A DNA stretch of 55,586 nucleotides from an uncultured Bacteroidia bacterium (GTDB lineage Bacteria > Bacteroidota > Bacteroidia > Bacteroidales > F082): positions 1 to 55,586 of the forward strand of contig CADBZW010000024.1 in NCBI GenBank assembly GCA_902799345.1. The letters are read 5' to 3'. The position numbers and the translations under genes are program-made. Positions 42,982 to 52,209 of this stretch are shown piece after piece; positions within the stretch are counted from its first letter, which is position 1, and every line of letters starts with the position of its first letter. The notes under the pieces are model-generated. The model made no database searches. It was not told the origin of the DNA and worked only from the letters and a program-made list of their open reading frames with translations.

Positions 42982-45201
42982 ATGAAGTTTAAGAGCTTAT
43001 TAATCAGCTTGTTCCTTGTTTTAGGAACGCTTTCGGCTTCGGCCCAGGAGAAGAAGAATTTTGAATTGGAAGACCTTTATCAGCGTGGAACATTCTACGC
43101 AAAGAGCGTGCGCGGCATGAACTCGATGAAGGACGGCAAGACCTACGCCTCCTTTGAGAGAGGTGAACTCAACATCTACAATTATAAGACAGGCAAATTG
43201 GAGAAGACCCTGTTTGGCATCAGCGACCTCACCGTGCATCCCGATTCGCTACCCATTGGACTGCAAAACTACGAGTTGAGCCAAAACGAAGATAAGATGC
43301 TGTGCCTCACCGATATGGAGAGCATCTACCGCCATTCGTTCCATGCCAATTATTATGTTTATGACTTCGCCACTAAGACCTTGCAACCCCTTTCGAAGAA
43401 CGGCAAGCAACGTCTGGCTACTTTCTCGCCTGATGCCACCAAGGTCGCCTTTATGCGCGACAATAACCTGTTCATCAAGGACTTGAAGACAGGGGAGGAG
43501 AAGCAGTTTACCACCGACGGTCTCTATAACCATATCATCAATGGCGCGCCCGACTGGGTCTATGAAGAAGAGTTCAGCTTCTCGCAGGGCTTCTACTGGT
43601 CGCCCGACAGCAAGAAGATCGCCTTTATGAAGTTCGACGAGAGCAACGTGCGCGAGTTCCAGATGGAGGAATTCGAAGGCCTCTATCCCGAATGGTATAG
43701 CTTCAAATATCCCAAGGCCGGCGAGGACAACTCCATCGTCGAGATTTATGTCTACGACCTCGAAAACGGCAAGACGGTGAAGATGGATACGGGCAAGGAA
43801 ACCGACATCTATCTGCCTCGTATCGCCTGGACCAAGGACGCCAATGTGCTGGCCATCCAACGCCTCAACCGCCATCAGAACCATCTTGAGATCCTGGCCG
43901 CCGACGCCACCACGGGTAAGAGCCGCGTGTTCTACGACGAGACCAACGACTATTACATCGACATCACCGACGACTGGCATTTCCTCGAGGACGGCAAGAC
44001 CTTCCTGATGACCTCTGAACGTAGCGGCTACAACCACATCTACCTCTGCACACTCGACGGCAAGCAGGCAAAACAACTTACCGACGGACCATGGGACGTG
44101 ACCAGCGTCTACGGCTTTGATGGCAAGGAGGTTTACTTCCAAGCAGCCAAGAACACTCCCACCGACCGCCAAATCTATGCTGTCAACCTGAAGGGTAAGA
44201 TGCGCGAGGTGATTGGCCGTGAGGGTACCAACAATGCTACTTTCAGCAACGACTTCAGCTACCTTATTAATGTTAACTCCAGTATCAGCCAACCTCGTCA
44301 GTATGAGCTTTACACCAACAAGGGTAAGCTAGTGCGCGTGCTTGAGGACAACCACGAGTTCGCCGAGAGAATCAAGGATTACAACCTCGGAGAGAAGAAA
44401 CTCATGAAGATCAGCGACCCGGCCTTCGTGCTGCCCGATGGCACCCAAGTCGACGTGGACGCCTGGCAGATTCTGCCTCCCGACTTCGACCCCGCCAAGA
44501 AATACCCTGTGTTGATCTATGTGTATGGCGGTCCTGGTCACCAGACGGTCAACAACTCGTGGGCCGACAGCGACTACTGGTGGCTGCAGATGCTTGCCCA
44601 GCATGGCATCATCAGCGTGTCCATCAACAACCGCGGCAGCGGCGCACAAGGTGAGGTGTTCAAGAAGATGACCTACCTGCAACTGGGTAAATATGAGACG
44701 GAAGACATGATTACCTTGGCCAAATACATGGCCAAGCAGCCTTATGTGGATGGCAGCAGAATCGGTATCTATGGCTGGAGCTACGGTGGCTTCATGGCTG
44801 CCAACGGCATCACCAAGGGCGCCGACGTCATCAGCACCGCAGTGTCGGTGGCTCCTGTGACCAACTGGCGTTACTACGACAACGTCTACACCGAGCGTTT
44901 CATGCGCACACCTCAAGAGAACCCCGACGGCTATGACCTCAACTCACCCGTCCACAACACGGAGCTCATCAAGGGTAATTACCTGCTTTGCCATGGCAGC
45001 GGCGACGACAACGTCCACTACCAAAACGCCATGGAACTCATCAAGGCCATGATCTCGAATGGCAAACAGTTCGACCTGATGATTTATCCCAACAAGAACC
45101 ACGGCATCTACGGCGGCTACGAATATGGCGCTGGCGAGTGCCGTATGCACCTATTCAATAAAATCAACAGTTTCTTGTTTGAGCACTTGCTTGGAGAATA
45201 A
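42982..45201 (+). CDS. Dipeptidyl peptidase IV (S9B)
   Basis: 739 aa serine exopeptidase that removes X-Pro/X-Ala dipeptides. Signal peptide (about 1-22, SASAQ) for the periplasm. N-terminal beta-propeller (about 60-490) with the Glu pair for the substrate N-terminus in DWVYEEEFSFSQGFYWSPDS. Alpha/beta hydrolase domain with S600 (GWSYGGF), D675 (GDDNVH) and H707 (NHGIYGG). The ATG at 42982 is preferred because 42961 overlaps the promoter box. Its products are dipeptides suited to POT uptake. Confidence 0.95.
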   Translation: MKFKSLLISLFLVLGTLSASAQEKKNFELEDLYQRGTFYAKSVRGMNSMKDGKTYASFERGELNIYNYKTGKLEKTLFGISDLTVHPDSLPIGLQNYELSQNEDKMLCLTDMESIYRHSFHANYYVYDFATKTLQPLSKNGKQRLATFSPDATKVAFMRDNNLFIKDLKTGEEKQFTTDGLYNHIINGAPDWVYEEEFSFSQGFYWSPDSKKIAFMKFDESNVREFQMEEFEGLYPEWYSFKYPKAGEDNSIVEIYVYDLENGKTVKMDTGKETDIYLPRIAWTKDANVLAIQRLNRHQNHLEILAADATTGKSRVFYDETNDYYIDITDDWHFLEDGKTFLMTSERSGYNHIYLCTLDGKQAKQLTDGPWDVTSVYGFDGKEVYFQAAKNTPTDRQIYAVNLKGKMREVIGREGTNNATFSNDFSYLINVNSSISQPRQYELYTNKGKLVRVLEDNHEFAERIKDYNLGEKKLMKISDPAFVLPDGTQVDVDAWQILPPDFDPAKKYPVLIYVYGGPGHQTVNNSWADSDYWWLQMLAQHGIISVSINNRGSGAQGEVFKKMTYLQLGKYETEDMITLAKYMAKQPYVDGSRIGIYGWSYGGFMAANGITKGADVISTAVSVAPVTNWRYYDNVYTERFMRTPQENPDGYDLNSPVHNTELIKGNYLLCHGSGDDNVHYQNAMELIKAMISNGKQFDLMIYPNKNHGIYGGYEYGAGECRMHLFNKINSFLFEHLLGE

Positions 45202-45258
45202 GGTAGAACGCTTTCGTCAAATAATAGCGATTCATAACTAAGCGCATGAGCAACAACG

Positions 45259-45292
45259 ACCGCCGCAAAGGTAGCATAACCTTTGCGGCGGT
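45259..45292 (+). terminator. Terminator of the DPP IV gene
   Basis: Perfect 14-bp GC-rich arms (45259-45272 and 45279-45292), 6-nt loop, then a T-run. Confidence 0.9.
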
Positions 45293-45329
45293 TTTTGTTT
45301 AAAAAAACACTTCCGTGATTTTACTTTTC

Positions 45330-45337
45330 TATCTTTG
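45330..45337 (+). promoter_or_regulatory. -7 box of the ECF sigma operon
   Basis: TATCTTTG followed by CAG, 29 bp before the ATG at 45367. Confidence 0.65.
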
Positions 45338-45366
45338 CAGGGTATTATAACTGTCAAGAAAGAAAA

Positions 45367-45906
45367 ATGCACGACGACCGCGACATCATCAAGGCCATCC
45401 GCAGGCAGCCCGAACAAGGCTTCAGGCAGCTATTGCAGCGCTATCAACAACCTGTCTATTGGTATGCGCGCCGTATGGTGGTGTCGCATGCCGATGCCCA
45501 GGACGTGATGCAGGAGACTTTTATCCGGGTCTTTCGCTCATTTGGCCAGTATGATGAGCGCCAGCCGTTCAACGCTTGGCTGTACCGCATCGCCACCAAC
45601 GAGGCCCTAAGGCTCTTGGGCAAGCGCAAAGGCGTGGCAGAACTTTCGTTGGACGACACCTCCGATGACCTCTTCGACTTGAAAGCCGACGAGTATGTTG
45701 ATTACGGCAATGTCGAGGCGGTGCAGCTGCAAAAGGCCATCCTTGCGCTGCCCGCCAAGCAGCAGATTGCCTTCAACCTGCGCTATTACGACGAGCTGTC
45801 GTATGAGGCCATCGCCCAAATCACGGATTCGACGGAAGCCAACGTGAAGGCCAACTACCATTATGCCAAGGAAAAGATTGTAAACTACTTGAAAACAAAC
45901 GATTAG
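45367..45906 (+). CDS. ECF-type RNA polymerase sigma factor
   Basis: 179 aa. Sigma region 2 (DAQDVMQETFIRVFRSFGQY) and region 4 (LPAKQQIAFNLRYYDELSYE then AIAQITDSTEANVKANYHYA) with no other domains, typical of extracytoplasmic-function sigma factors. The next gene starts 2 bp after the stop and encodes a one-helix membrane protein, probably its regulator. The operon has a consensus housekeeping-type promoter. Confidence 0.93.
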   Translation: MHDDRDIIKAIRRQPEQGFRQLLQRYQQPVYWYARRMVVSHADAQDVMQETFIRVFRSFGQYDERQPFNAWLYRIATNEALRLLGKRKGVAELSLDDTSDDLFDLKADEYVDYGNVEAVQLQKAILALPAKQQIAFNLRYYDELSYEAIAQITDSTEANVKANYHYAKEKIVNYLKTND

Positions 45907-45908
45907 AC

Positions 45909-46226
45909 ATGGAAAAAGATTTGGAGAAAATGAGCAAAACGATGCCTTACACCGTCCCCGAAGGCTTCTTCGACGAGATGGAAGAGCGCCTGATGCAGGA
46001 AGTGGCACCGAAAAAGACGAAGTCGAAGGCCCGTAACGTGGTGCTTTGGACGAGCCTCGCCGTGGCCGCGTCGTTGGCCCTGTTGCTCGTGTTGCGACAA
46101 GGATGGCACAAAACCGACGATGCTTCGTTTGAGCAAGTGGAGATGACCTTCAACCAACTCAGCGACGGCGACCAACAGCTCATGCTGGAGCTGTTTGAGG
46201 AAATGGATGAACTTGACAATTATTAA
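45909..46226 (+). CDS. Probable anti-sigma factor, single membrane helix
   Basis: 105 aa: a cytoplasmic N-terminus (about 1-45, beginning MEKDLEKMSKTMPYTVPEGF), one membrane helix (about 45-62) and a short acidic periplasmic tail. There is no zinc-binding HxxxCxxC motif, so it is assigned only by position behind the ECF sigma gene and by its topology. Confidence 0.65.
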   Translation: MEKDLEKMSKTMPYTVPEGFFDEMEERLMQEVAPKKTKSKARNVVLWTSLAVAASLALLLVLRQGWHKTDDASFEQVEMTFNQLSDGDQQLMLELFEEMDELDNY

Positions 46227-46244
46227 ATACAAAAAGTATAACCT

Positions 46245-46688
46245 ATGAAAAACTTGTTGAAAATCAATTTGGTAGCTGTTTTTGTATTGGTGCTTTGTAC
46301 CTTGGGAACGGCACAAGACAAACAGCAACACATGAATCGTGAAAAGTTGGCAAAAAAACAAGCCAATTACATTGCCACACAGATGGCTTTCGACGAAACG
46401 ACCACAAAGCGTTTTACGGAGACTTATTGCGCCTACCAGCAAGAGCTGTGGGCATTAGGTCCCAATCACAAGGAAGTGCCTACCAATGATGAAGAAGCCG
46501 AGCAGGCCATCAAGGAGCGCTTCGAACGCAGCCAACAAATCCTCAACCTGCGCGAGAAATATTATGGCGAGTATAGTAAATTCCTGTCTCAGAGTCAAAT
46601 ACAACAAGTTTATAAGCTGGAACGCCAGACTATGAACCGCCTGCACAAGCATCGTGGTCATAACCGAAAAAACCACGAAGGCCAATAA
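46245..46688 (+). CDS. Periplasmic Spy/CpxP-like protein
   Basis: 147 aa with a signal peptide (1-23, LGTAQ), then an all-helical, highly charged protein (TKRFTETYCAYQQELW; REKYYGEYSKFLSQSQIQQV) ending in a His/Arg-rich tail. Size and composition match LTxxQ-type Spy/CpxP relatives, which sense or buffer envelope stress. Third gene of the ECF sigma operon, which suggests an envelope-stress response unit. Converges with the barrel gene, 14 bp apart. Confidence 0.7.
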   Translation: MKNLLKINLVAVFVLVLCTLGTAQDKQQHMNREKLAKKQANYIATQMAFDETTTKRFTETYCAYQQELWALGPNHKEVPTNDEEAEQAIKERFERSQQILNLREKYYGEYSKFLSQSQIQQVYKLERQTMNRLHKHRGHNRKNHEGQ

Positions 46689-46702
46689 ATCAACACGTTA
46701 GC

Positions 46703-47341
46703 TTAGAAGGTGTGCCCGAAGTTGATGAAGAAACCGTATGATTTTGTGGTGGTGGTGGCGTTGAGCTTGTAAAGGTTGAGGAAACCATAACGGCCGCCAA
46801 GTGAGACAAAGAAATGCTTAATGTCCATTTCGATGCCAGCCATGGCATATACATTAAAACGGTTCATGTAACCATTTTCGCCGTACCATTCGCGTTGTGA
46901 TTCGTGGTTCAAGGGAAAGGTTGTCGTTTCGCTGGTTTTGCCATTAATGCCCCAACTTAACATAGGGCCGACAAAGGGACTAAAGGTGACTGTTTCCCCT
47001 GCAGGGATGCTGTATTTCAGCAGGATGGGGATGTCAATGGACATCTGCCGCTCTTTTGTTAAGTCGTGGATGAATATGGAACCTGCCCAATAGTGTTTTG
47101 CCGAATCCCTAAGATTCATCCTGTACTGTGCGCCTGCGGTGAGGCATAGGTTTTTGTAGAGGCTGAAATTCCAGCTTACACCGAAGTTGAAGCCGTGGAA
47201 AAATAAAGTGGTGTCATAAGAGGGTGACTTTGTGTTCATGATTTCGGGCGCATAACCAGCATAGAGATTCAACTGGGCTTGTGCCTTCTCCGTGCAGAAC
47301 AAGGCCGCGAGGAAAGCCAAAACGACAAGTGTCTTTTTCAT
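46703..47341 (-). CDS. Outer-membrane beta-barrel protein
   Basis: 212 aa with a signal peptide (1-22, AQA|Q) and alternating strands ending in Phe (FFINFGHTF), as in eight-stranded barrels of the PorT/OmpW-like group. Motifs such as DIPILLKYSI and FVGPMLSWGI are shared by PorT-family proteins. The particular function is unknown. Own promoter at 47380-47387. Confidence 0.82.
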   Translation of the reverse strand: MKKTLVVLAFLAALFCTEKAQAQLNLYAGYAPEIMNTKSPSYDTTLFFHGFNFGVSWNFSLYKNLCLTAGAQYRMNLRDSAKHYWAGSIFIHDLTKERQMSIDIPILLKYSIPAGETVTFSPFVGPMLSWGINGKTSETTTFPLNHESQREWYGENGYMNRFNVYAMAGIEMDIKHFFVSLGGRYGFLNLYKLNATTTTKSYGFFINFGHTF

Positions 47342-47379
47342 GGTATGTGGTTTTGTTGTTTACAATCAGGTTCTTTCTA

Positions 47380-47387
47380 CAAAGATA
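47380..47387 (-). promoter_or_regulatory. -7 box of the barrel gene
   Basis: The minus strand reads TATCTTTG, 39 bp upstream of the ATG. Confidence 0.65.
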
Positions 47388-47424
47388 CACATTTTTTTGA
47401 ATATAGCCTGTCTTTTCTCGGTTT

Positions 47425-48312
47425 TTACCCTTCTTTCGGCTCCACATGCACGACCACGTGGGTCTCTTCGCCATATCGCTGCCGCAAGATGTCTTCCACC
47501 TCCGAGGCCTTGTCGTGGGCTTCCTTGAGGCTGATGCCGCCATCCATAAGGATGTGCAGCTCGATGGCGTAGTGGTTGCCGATGCGCCTTGTGCGCAGGT
47601 CGTGCGGCTCGGTGACGCCATCAACACCTCTTGCTAAACTCAAGATTTCGTCCTCCACTTGGTCGGGCAACGACTGTTCCATCAGGTCGCCAATGCCGTT
47701 TTTGAGGAGGTCGAAGGCCACCTTGACGATGAAGGCGCCCACCACCACCGAGGCCACCGGGTCGAGGATGACCCAACGCTGGCCTAGGAAGATGGCACCG
47801 CCGATGCCTATTGCCGTACCGATGGACGACAGCGCGTCGCTGCGATGATGCCAGGCGTTGGCTTCCACCGCCTTTGAGTCCAGCTGCTTTGCCTTGATGA
47901 TGGAATAGCGGTAGATGGCCTCTTTCAACACGATGGAGACGATGGCCGCCCAAAACGCCAGCATGCCTGGCGCCTCAAGAGTCTCCCCATTGGCCCATGA
48001 CGCAATCTTCACCGCGCCTTTCACGATAATGCCGATGGCGACGGCCATCAAGGCGATGCCGATGATGGTCAGTGCCAAGGTCTCGTATTTACCGTGACCG
48101 TAGTCGTGCGACTTGTCCTGCGGCTTGTTGCTGATTTTGACAAACACCAACACGATGATATCCGTCACGAAGTCGGAGAGCGAGTGGACGGCATCGGCAA
48201 TCATGGCCGAGCTGTGACCGATTACCCCTGCTACAAACTTGAAAAGCAGTAGGATAACGTTCACAGCCCCGCCAACGAGGGTCACTTTGTAGATTTCTTT
48301 TTCCCTGTTCAT
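47425..48312 (-). CDS. Cation diffusion facilitator (CDF) transporter
   Basis: 295 aa. Six membrane helices, with metal-site residues D40/H43/D47 (IADAVHSLSD) in helix 2 and H155/D159 (WHHRSD) in helix 5, then a cytoplasmic ferredoxin-like domain. Exports divalent metal by proton exchange. The D/H-HD site is typical of iron/zinc/manganese-type members; the actual ion is unknown. It starts 20 bp after the aldo/keto reductase stop, on the same strand. Confidence 0.92.
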   Translation of the reverse strand: MNREKEIYKVTLVGGAVNVILLLFKFVAGVIGHSSAMIADAVHSLSDFVTDIIVLVFVKISNKPQDKSHDYGHGKYETLALTIIGIALMAVAIGIIVKGAVKIASWANGETLEAPGMLAFWAAIVSIVLKEAIYRYSIIKAKQLDSKAVEANAWHHRSDALSSIGTAIGIGGAIFLGQRWVILDPVASVVVGAFIVKVAFDLLKNGIGDLMEQSLPDQVEDEILSLARGVDGVTEPHDLRTRRIGNHYAIELHILMDGGISLKEAHDKASEVEDILRQRYGEETHVVVHVEPKEG

Positions 48313-48332
48313 GTTTGCCGTAGGTTAAGCAA

Positions 48333-49733
48333 TCACATCTGCTTCAGTTGCTCCACATAGTCGTCGATGCGGTGCAGTTCTTCTGGAATGTTGATTTCCT
48401 GAGGGCAGTGTTCGGTGCATTGGTTGCAGCCGATGCAGTGACTGGCCTGACGCATCCCGGGGATGTTGCGGTCGTAGCCGATGAGGAAACGTTTCCTCGC
48501 CTCCCAAAATGCTTTCGCCTCTCGGTTACCCGTCGGCATCTTGCCTTGGATGATACTCTCGTTGTAGTAGGCAAACACGGCAGGGATGTTCAAACCGTAA
48601 GGGCATGGCATGCAGTAGTTGCAGGCGGTGCAAGGCACGGTCTTCAGTTTGATGAACAATTCTGCTACCTGCATCAAAAACTCGTCTTCTTCGGGCTTGA
48701 TGGGGCGTAAGGGAGAATAGGTCTCGATGTTTTGCACCAAGTGTTCCATGTATGTCATGCCACTCAGCACGGTGAGGATCCCTTCTGGTGTGCCGGCAAA
48801 ACGGAAGGCCCAACGGGCGACAGGCGTCTCGGGCTCGCGTTCTTTCATCTGCTTCACGATGTGGTCGGGCTGCTTGGCAAGGCCTCCTCCAAGCAATGGC
48901 TCCATAATCACTGCGGGGATGCCACGACGGTGCAACTCCTCGTAGAGGTATGATGAGTTGACGCCTTCGCCTTCGATTTCTCCGAAACTCCAGTCCACAT
49001 AGTTCAATTGGATTTGCACAAAATCCCAATGGTAGCGGCCTTCGTCGTGCCATTGCATCATGGTGTCGAACAGCTTTGGGTCGCCGTGGAACGAGAAACC
49101 GAGGTTGCGGATGCGGCCAGCCTTTTTCTGCTCCACGAGCCAGTCGAGGATGCCGTTGTCCATGAAGCGCGCGTTGAACATCTCCATACTGTTCAGCTCT
49201 TTGTTGGAGCCGCCGATGCTGTGCAAAAGAAGATAATCGATGTAATCGGTCTGTAACTTCTTGAGCGAGTTCTCGAACATGGCCTTGGAACTTTCCGTGT
49301 CCCATGTCGACGGGCTGAAGTTGGAAAGTTTGGTGGCAATGTAATACGAGTTGCGCGGATGGCGCGACAAGGCGATGCCCGTGGAGGTCTCGGAATAGCC
49401 TCTCGTGTAAACGGGTGCGGTGTCGAAGTAGTTGACGCCATGGGCCAAGGCATAGTCCACCTCCTCGTTGACCATTTCCTGGTCAATACGGGCATTGGGG
49501 TCTTTTCGCATGTCAGCGCCATTTTCGATGGGCAGGCGCATCATGCCGTAGCCCAAGAGCGACACTTTGTCGCCCGAGTTGGGGTTGATGCGGTAGGTCA
49601 TCTCACCTCGGCCGTCGATAACGTTTTTGGTGACGATGGGTGTTTCATTGTCGTTGTTTTTGCAGGCGGAGAGCACCACCGAGGTTGCCACGGCCGCGCC
49701 GCCTATATGTTTTAGAAAATCTCTTCTATCCAT
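48333..49733 (-). CDS. Tat-exported aldo/keto reductase with two 4Fe-4S sites
   Basis: 466 aa. N-terminal twin-arginine motif DRRDFLK (2-8) and lipobox VVLSAC (Cys24), so a folded lipoprotein sent out by Tat. The AKR domain shows NYFDTAPVYTRGYSE (Asp and Tyr), ATKLSNF (Lys) and LLLHSI (His). The C-terminal region carries CTACNYCMPCPYG and CIGCNQCTEHCPQ, eight cluster-ligand cysteines. Export of a cofactor-loaded oxidoreductase fits the neighbouring tatA-tatC genes. Physiological substrate unknown. Confidence 0.92.
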   Translation of the reverse strand: MDRRDFLKHIGGAAVATSVVLSACKNNDNETPIVTKNVIDGRGEMTYRINPNSGDKVSLLGYGMMRLPIENGADMRKDPNARIDQEMVNEEVDYALAHGVNYFDTAPVYTRGYSETSTGIALSRHPRNSYYIATKLSNFSPSTWDTESSKAMFENSLKKLQTDYIDYLLLHSIGGSNKELNSMEMFNARFMDNGILDWLVEQKKAGRIRNLGFSFHGDPKLFDTMMQWHDEGRYHWDFVQIQLNYVDWSFGEIEGEGVNSSYLYEELHRRGIPAVIMEPLLGGGLAKQPDHIVKQMKEREPETPVARWAFRFAGTPEGILTVLSGMTYMEHLVQNIETYSPLRPIKPEEDEFLMQVAELFIKLKTVPCTACNYCMPCPYGLNIPAVFAYYNESIIQGKMPTGNREAKAFWEARKRFLIGYDRNIPGMRQASHCIGCNQCTEHCPQEINIPEELHRIDDYVEQLKQM

Positions 49734-49738
49734 TTTGT

Positions 49739-49828
49739 TTAGTTTAGAGTTTAGTGTTTAGAGTTTAGAGTTGAGGTATCAGATGGCTTGAGGTTGTCAA
49801 CTTTCAATTCTCAATTCTCAATTCTCAG
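49739..49828. repeat. Two heptamer repeat tracts
   Basis: GTTTAGA/T units (about 49742-49772) and TCAATTC units (about 49804-49828), both with a 7-bp period, fill the gap between the ferredoxin and reductase genes. Similar period-7 tracts precede queC and queD. Confidence 0.65.
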
Positions 49829-49831
49829 TTA

Positions 49832-51298
49832 TCAATTGATGTGGTGCATTTCGTTCCCTTCCACGTAAATGGCACTGAACGGTCGGGCAGGGCAGAGGTT
49901 CTCGCATGCGCCGCAGCCGATGCATTTGTTTTCGTCCACGGCAGGCACTTGCACCGTTCCGTTAGGACCTTCGTAGTCAATCATCTGGATGGCACCGGTA
50001 GGGCAGTGGCGAGCGCAGTTGCCGCACGATACTCCGTCGGTCAAGACCACGCAGTTTTCCTTCACCCAAACGGCATGGCCGAGATGGATGCTTGTTTTTT
50101 CCTCTCTCGAAATGGGCTTGATGGCACCTGCGGGGCAAACATGGCTGCACATCGTGCATTCGGGACGGCAATAGCCGCGCTCGAACGACATGGTGGGCTG
50201 CATGAAGTGCATCAAGTCGGTGGAAGGACGCAACACGTTGTTAGGACAACTCGAAACGCAGAGTTGACAAGCCGTGCAGTGTTTTTGCATGTGACGTGCT
50301 GAAACCGATCCTGGAGGCGTGATGGGTGTCTGGCGTTTTGGAGCCTTCTTATCCTCGATGACAGCCAATCCACCGTCCACTTTCATCTGGGTCTGGGCCA
50401 AAGCCGCTGAGGTCCCAGCTACTGCTGCGCCAACGAGGAAGGCACGGCGCTCCGTGTCGACGGGTTTGGGTGCGGCAACGGGCTTTTTTGCTGTATAATG
50501 TAAAGCGTCGAACTTGCACTTGTCCAAACAGTCGCCGCAGACCACGCAACGCGAGTAATCCACTGTGCCGTTCTTGAAGTCGATGGCTTGGGCCTTGCAG
50601 TTCTTCTCGCACATGCCGCAGTGTTTGCATTTGCTGTCGTCGAAACGCACCTTGAACAGTGAAAAACGCGAGAAGAAACTAAGCACGGTGCCGACGGGGC
50701 AGATGGAGTTGCAGTAGATTCGGCCTTTCCAGATAGCCAAACCGCCTAATATAATTAAGGTGAGGAGTGCCACGACGAAGGTCGTCACGCTGCGGGTCCA
50801 GATTTGCACCTCGGTGAAGTTGTAGCGATCGTTGGCGGCATCCATGCCAGCCAGCCAGTTGTTGAGCAGGTCATACAGTGGCTTGAACAGGCTGTTGACG
50901 ATGCGTCCGTAGGCACTGTAAGGCGCAAAAAGCGTCGTCACCGGAGCGAAGCCGATAATCAACAGGATGGCGAATACGGCAAAGAAGCCGTAGCGCAGCC
51001 ATTTGTTTTCCTTCGCGTAGCTGAATCGGTTTTTCTTTGCTTTACCGCCAATCCACGAGAAGAAGTCTTGCATGATGCCTAAGGGACAGACGACGCTGCA
51101 ATAGAGTCGCCCGAAAAGCAGGGCACACACAATAAGCACGGCCAACACGCCGAAATTCAAGGCCATGAGGGCAGGCAGGAATTGGATCTTGGCAACCCAA
51201 GCGGCCCAGTTATGCACCTCGAAACCGATGTGGAGCAAGAGCAGGGTTACCAAGGTCATCATGACCACTTGTAAGCAGATTCTGAGTTTTCGTAACAT
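49832..51298 (-). CDS. NapH-NapG-like iron-sulfur fusion protein
   Basis: 488 aa. N-terminal half: about four to five membrane helices and NapH-type CPLGIMQDFF and CPVGTVLSFF motifs, then two 4Fe-4S sites (CKHCGMCEKNC and CVVCGDCLDKC). At R284-R285 a second Tat-like sequence, RRAFLVGAAVAGTSAALA, begins a NapG-like half with four more Cys clusters (CTACQLCVSSC, CTMCSHVC, CGNCARHC and CIGCGACENLC). NapH and NapG are normally separate quinol-side electron carriers; here they are one chain. It probably passes electrons from quinol to a periplasmic partner, possibly the reductase encoded next. Confidence 0.85.
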   Translation of the reverse strand: MLRKLRICLQVVMMTLVTLLLLHIGFEVHNWAAWVAKIQFLPALMALNFGVLAVLIVCALLFGRLYCSVVCPLGIMQDFFSWIGGKAKKNRFSYAKENKWLRYGFFAVFAILLIIGFAPVTTLFAPYSAYGRIVNSLFKPLYDLLNNWLAGMDAANDRYNFTEVQIWTRSVTTFVVALLTLIILGGLAIWKGRIYCNSICPVGTVLSFFSRFSLFKVRFDDSKCKHCGMCEKNCKAQAIDFKNGTVDYSRCVVCGDCLDKCKFDALHYTAKKPVAAPKPVDTERRAFLVGAAVAGTSAALAQTQMKVDGGLAVIEDKKAPKRQTPITPPGSVSARHMQKHCTACQLCVSSCPNNVLRPSTDLMHFMQPTMSFERGYCRPECTMCSHVCPAGAIKPISREEKTSIHLGHAVWVKENCVVLTDGVSCGNCARHCPTGAIQMIDYEGPNGTVQVPAVDENKCIGCGACENLCPARPFSAIYVEGNEMHHIN

Positions 51299-51335
51299 AA
51301 TGTATTTGAGTTAGTTGTTTGTTTGCTTTGGTTCA

Positions 51336-51414
51336 GGCGGATTTGCAATCCGCCGGTGACGAATGGGGGATTTCAAATCCCCTCCTCAATACGAGCGGAT
51401 TTCAAATCCGCTCG
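51336..51414. repeat. Three GGATTTCAAATCC-type palindromes
   Basis: GGCGGATTTGCAATCCGCC (51336-51354), GGGGATTTCAAATCCCC (51366-51382) and the 23-bp palindrome 51392-51414. The second contains the tatC stop codon and the third lies inside tatC, encoding part of its tail. Confidence 0.8.
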
Positions 51415-52209
51415 AACTTCTTGTATTGAATTAGTTCTTTTGACAATTTGTATACTGACTTCATAAAGCAGATATATCGGTAACGTCACCAGCGTCAGCG
51501 TCACCGCGTCGCCGGTGGGGGTGATGACGGCCGCCACGATGGCGATGGCCACGATGGCATGGCGGCGGTATTTCTTCAAGGTCTCGGCTTGCAGCAGCCC
51601 GGCCTTGGCCAAGAGGTAGTTGACGATGGGAATCTCGAAGAGGATGCCCATCAGCAGGCTGAGCATGAGCAGGTTGGAGATGTAGGACGACAGCGAAATC
51701 TGGTTGTGTACTTCGGAGTAAACTTGGTAGTTGTTGAGGAAACGGAATGCGAAGGGGAAGATGACGAAGTAGTTCATCAGCACGCCGAGGACGAAGAGCA
51801 GCGTGCCCCATATTATTATAGGTGCGGCATGGCGTTTCTCGTTGTCGTAGAGTGCAGGCGCGACGAAGCCGTAAAGCTGCACAAGGAGATAAGGCGAGAC
51901 CATCACGAGTCCCGCCCCGAGCGCCACTTTGATGTGCGTCATGAACTGCGCCGCCAATTCCGTGTTGATGAACGATGCCTTGAAGCTGCCCGGACACAGC
52001 GACTGCCATCCCGTTTTCTCACAGAGCCATGCCAAGCCACGGTAGGAGATGAAATCGTCGCGCGAGGGGGCAAACAGCAGGTCGAACAGCTCCGTCTTGA
52101 AGCAGAACGCCGCCGCTGCCCCTATGACCCAGGCTATCAGGCAGCGGAACAGCACCTTCCGAAGTACATCCAAGTGGTCCCAGAAACTGCTGACGTCCCG
52201 CTCACTCAT
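51373..52209 (-). CDS. tatC: Sec-independent translocase TatC with repeat-encoded tail
   Basis: 278 aa, six membrane helices, the receptor for twin-arginine signal peptides. The N-terminus SFWDHLDVLRK and the later conserved PSPYL-like VMVSPYLLVQLYGF are visible. The final 14 or so residues (VRADLKSARIEEGI) are encoded by REP-like palindromes, so the native C-terminus was extended or replaced. The start ATG overlaps the tatA stop (ATGA). Forms an operon with tatA and probably with the downstream ferredoxin gene. Confidence 0.95.
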   Translation of the reverse strand: MSERDVSSFWDHLDVLRKVLFRCLIAWVIGAAAAFCFKTELFDLLFAPSRDDFISYRGLAWLCEKTGWQSLCPGSFKASFINTELAAQFMTHIKVALGAGLVMVSPYLLVQLYGFVAPALYDNEKRHAAPIIIWGTLLFVLGVLMNYFVIFPFAFRFLNNYQVYSEVHNQISLSSYISNLLMLSLLMGILFEIPIVNYLLAKAGLLQAETLKKYRRHAIVAIAIVAAVITPTGDAVTLTLVTLPIYLLYEVSIQIVKRTNSIQEVRADLKSARIEEGI

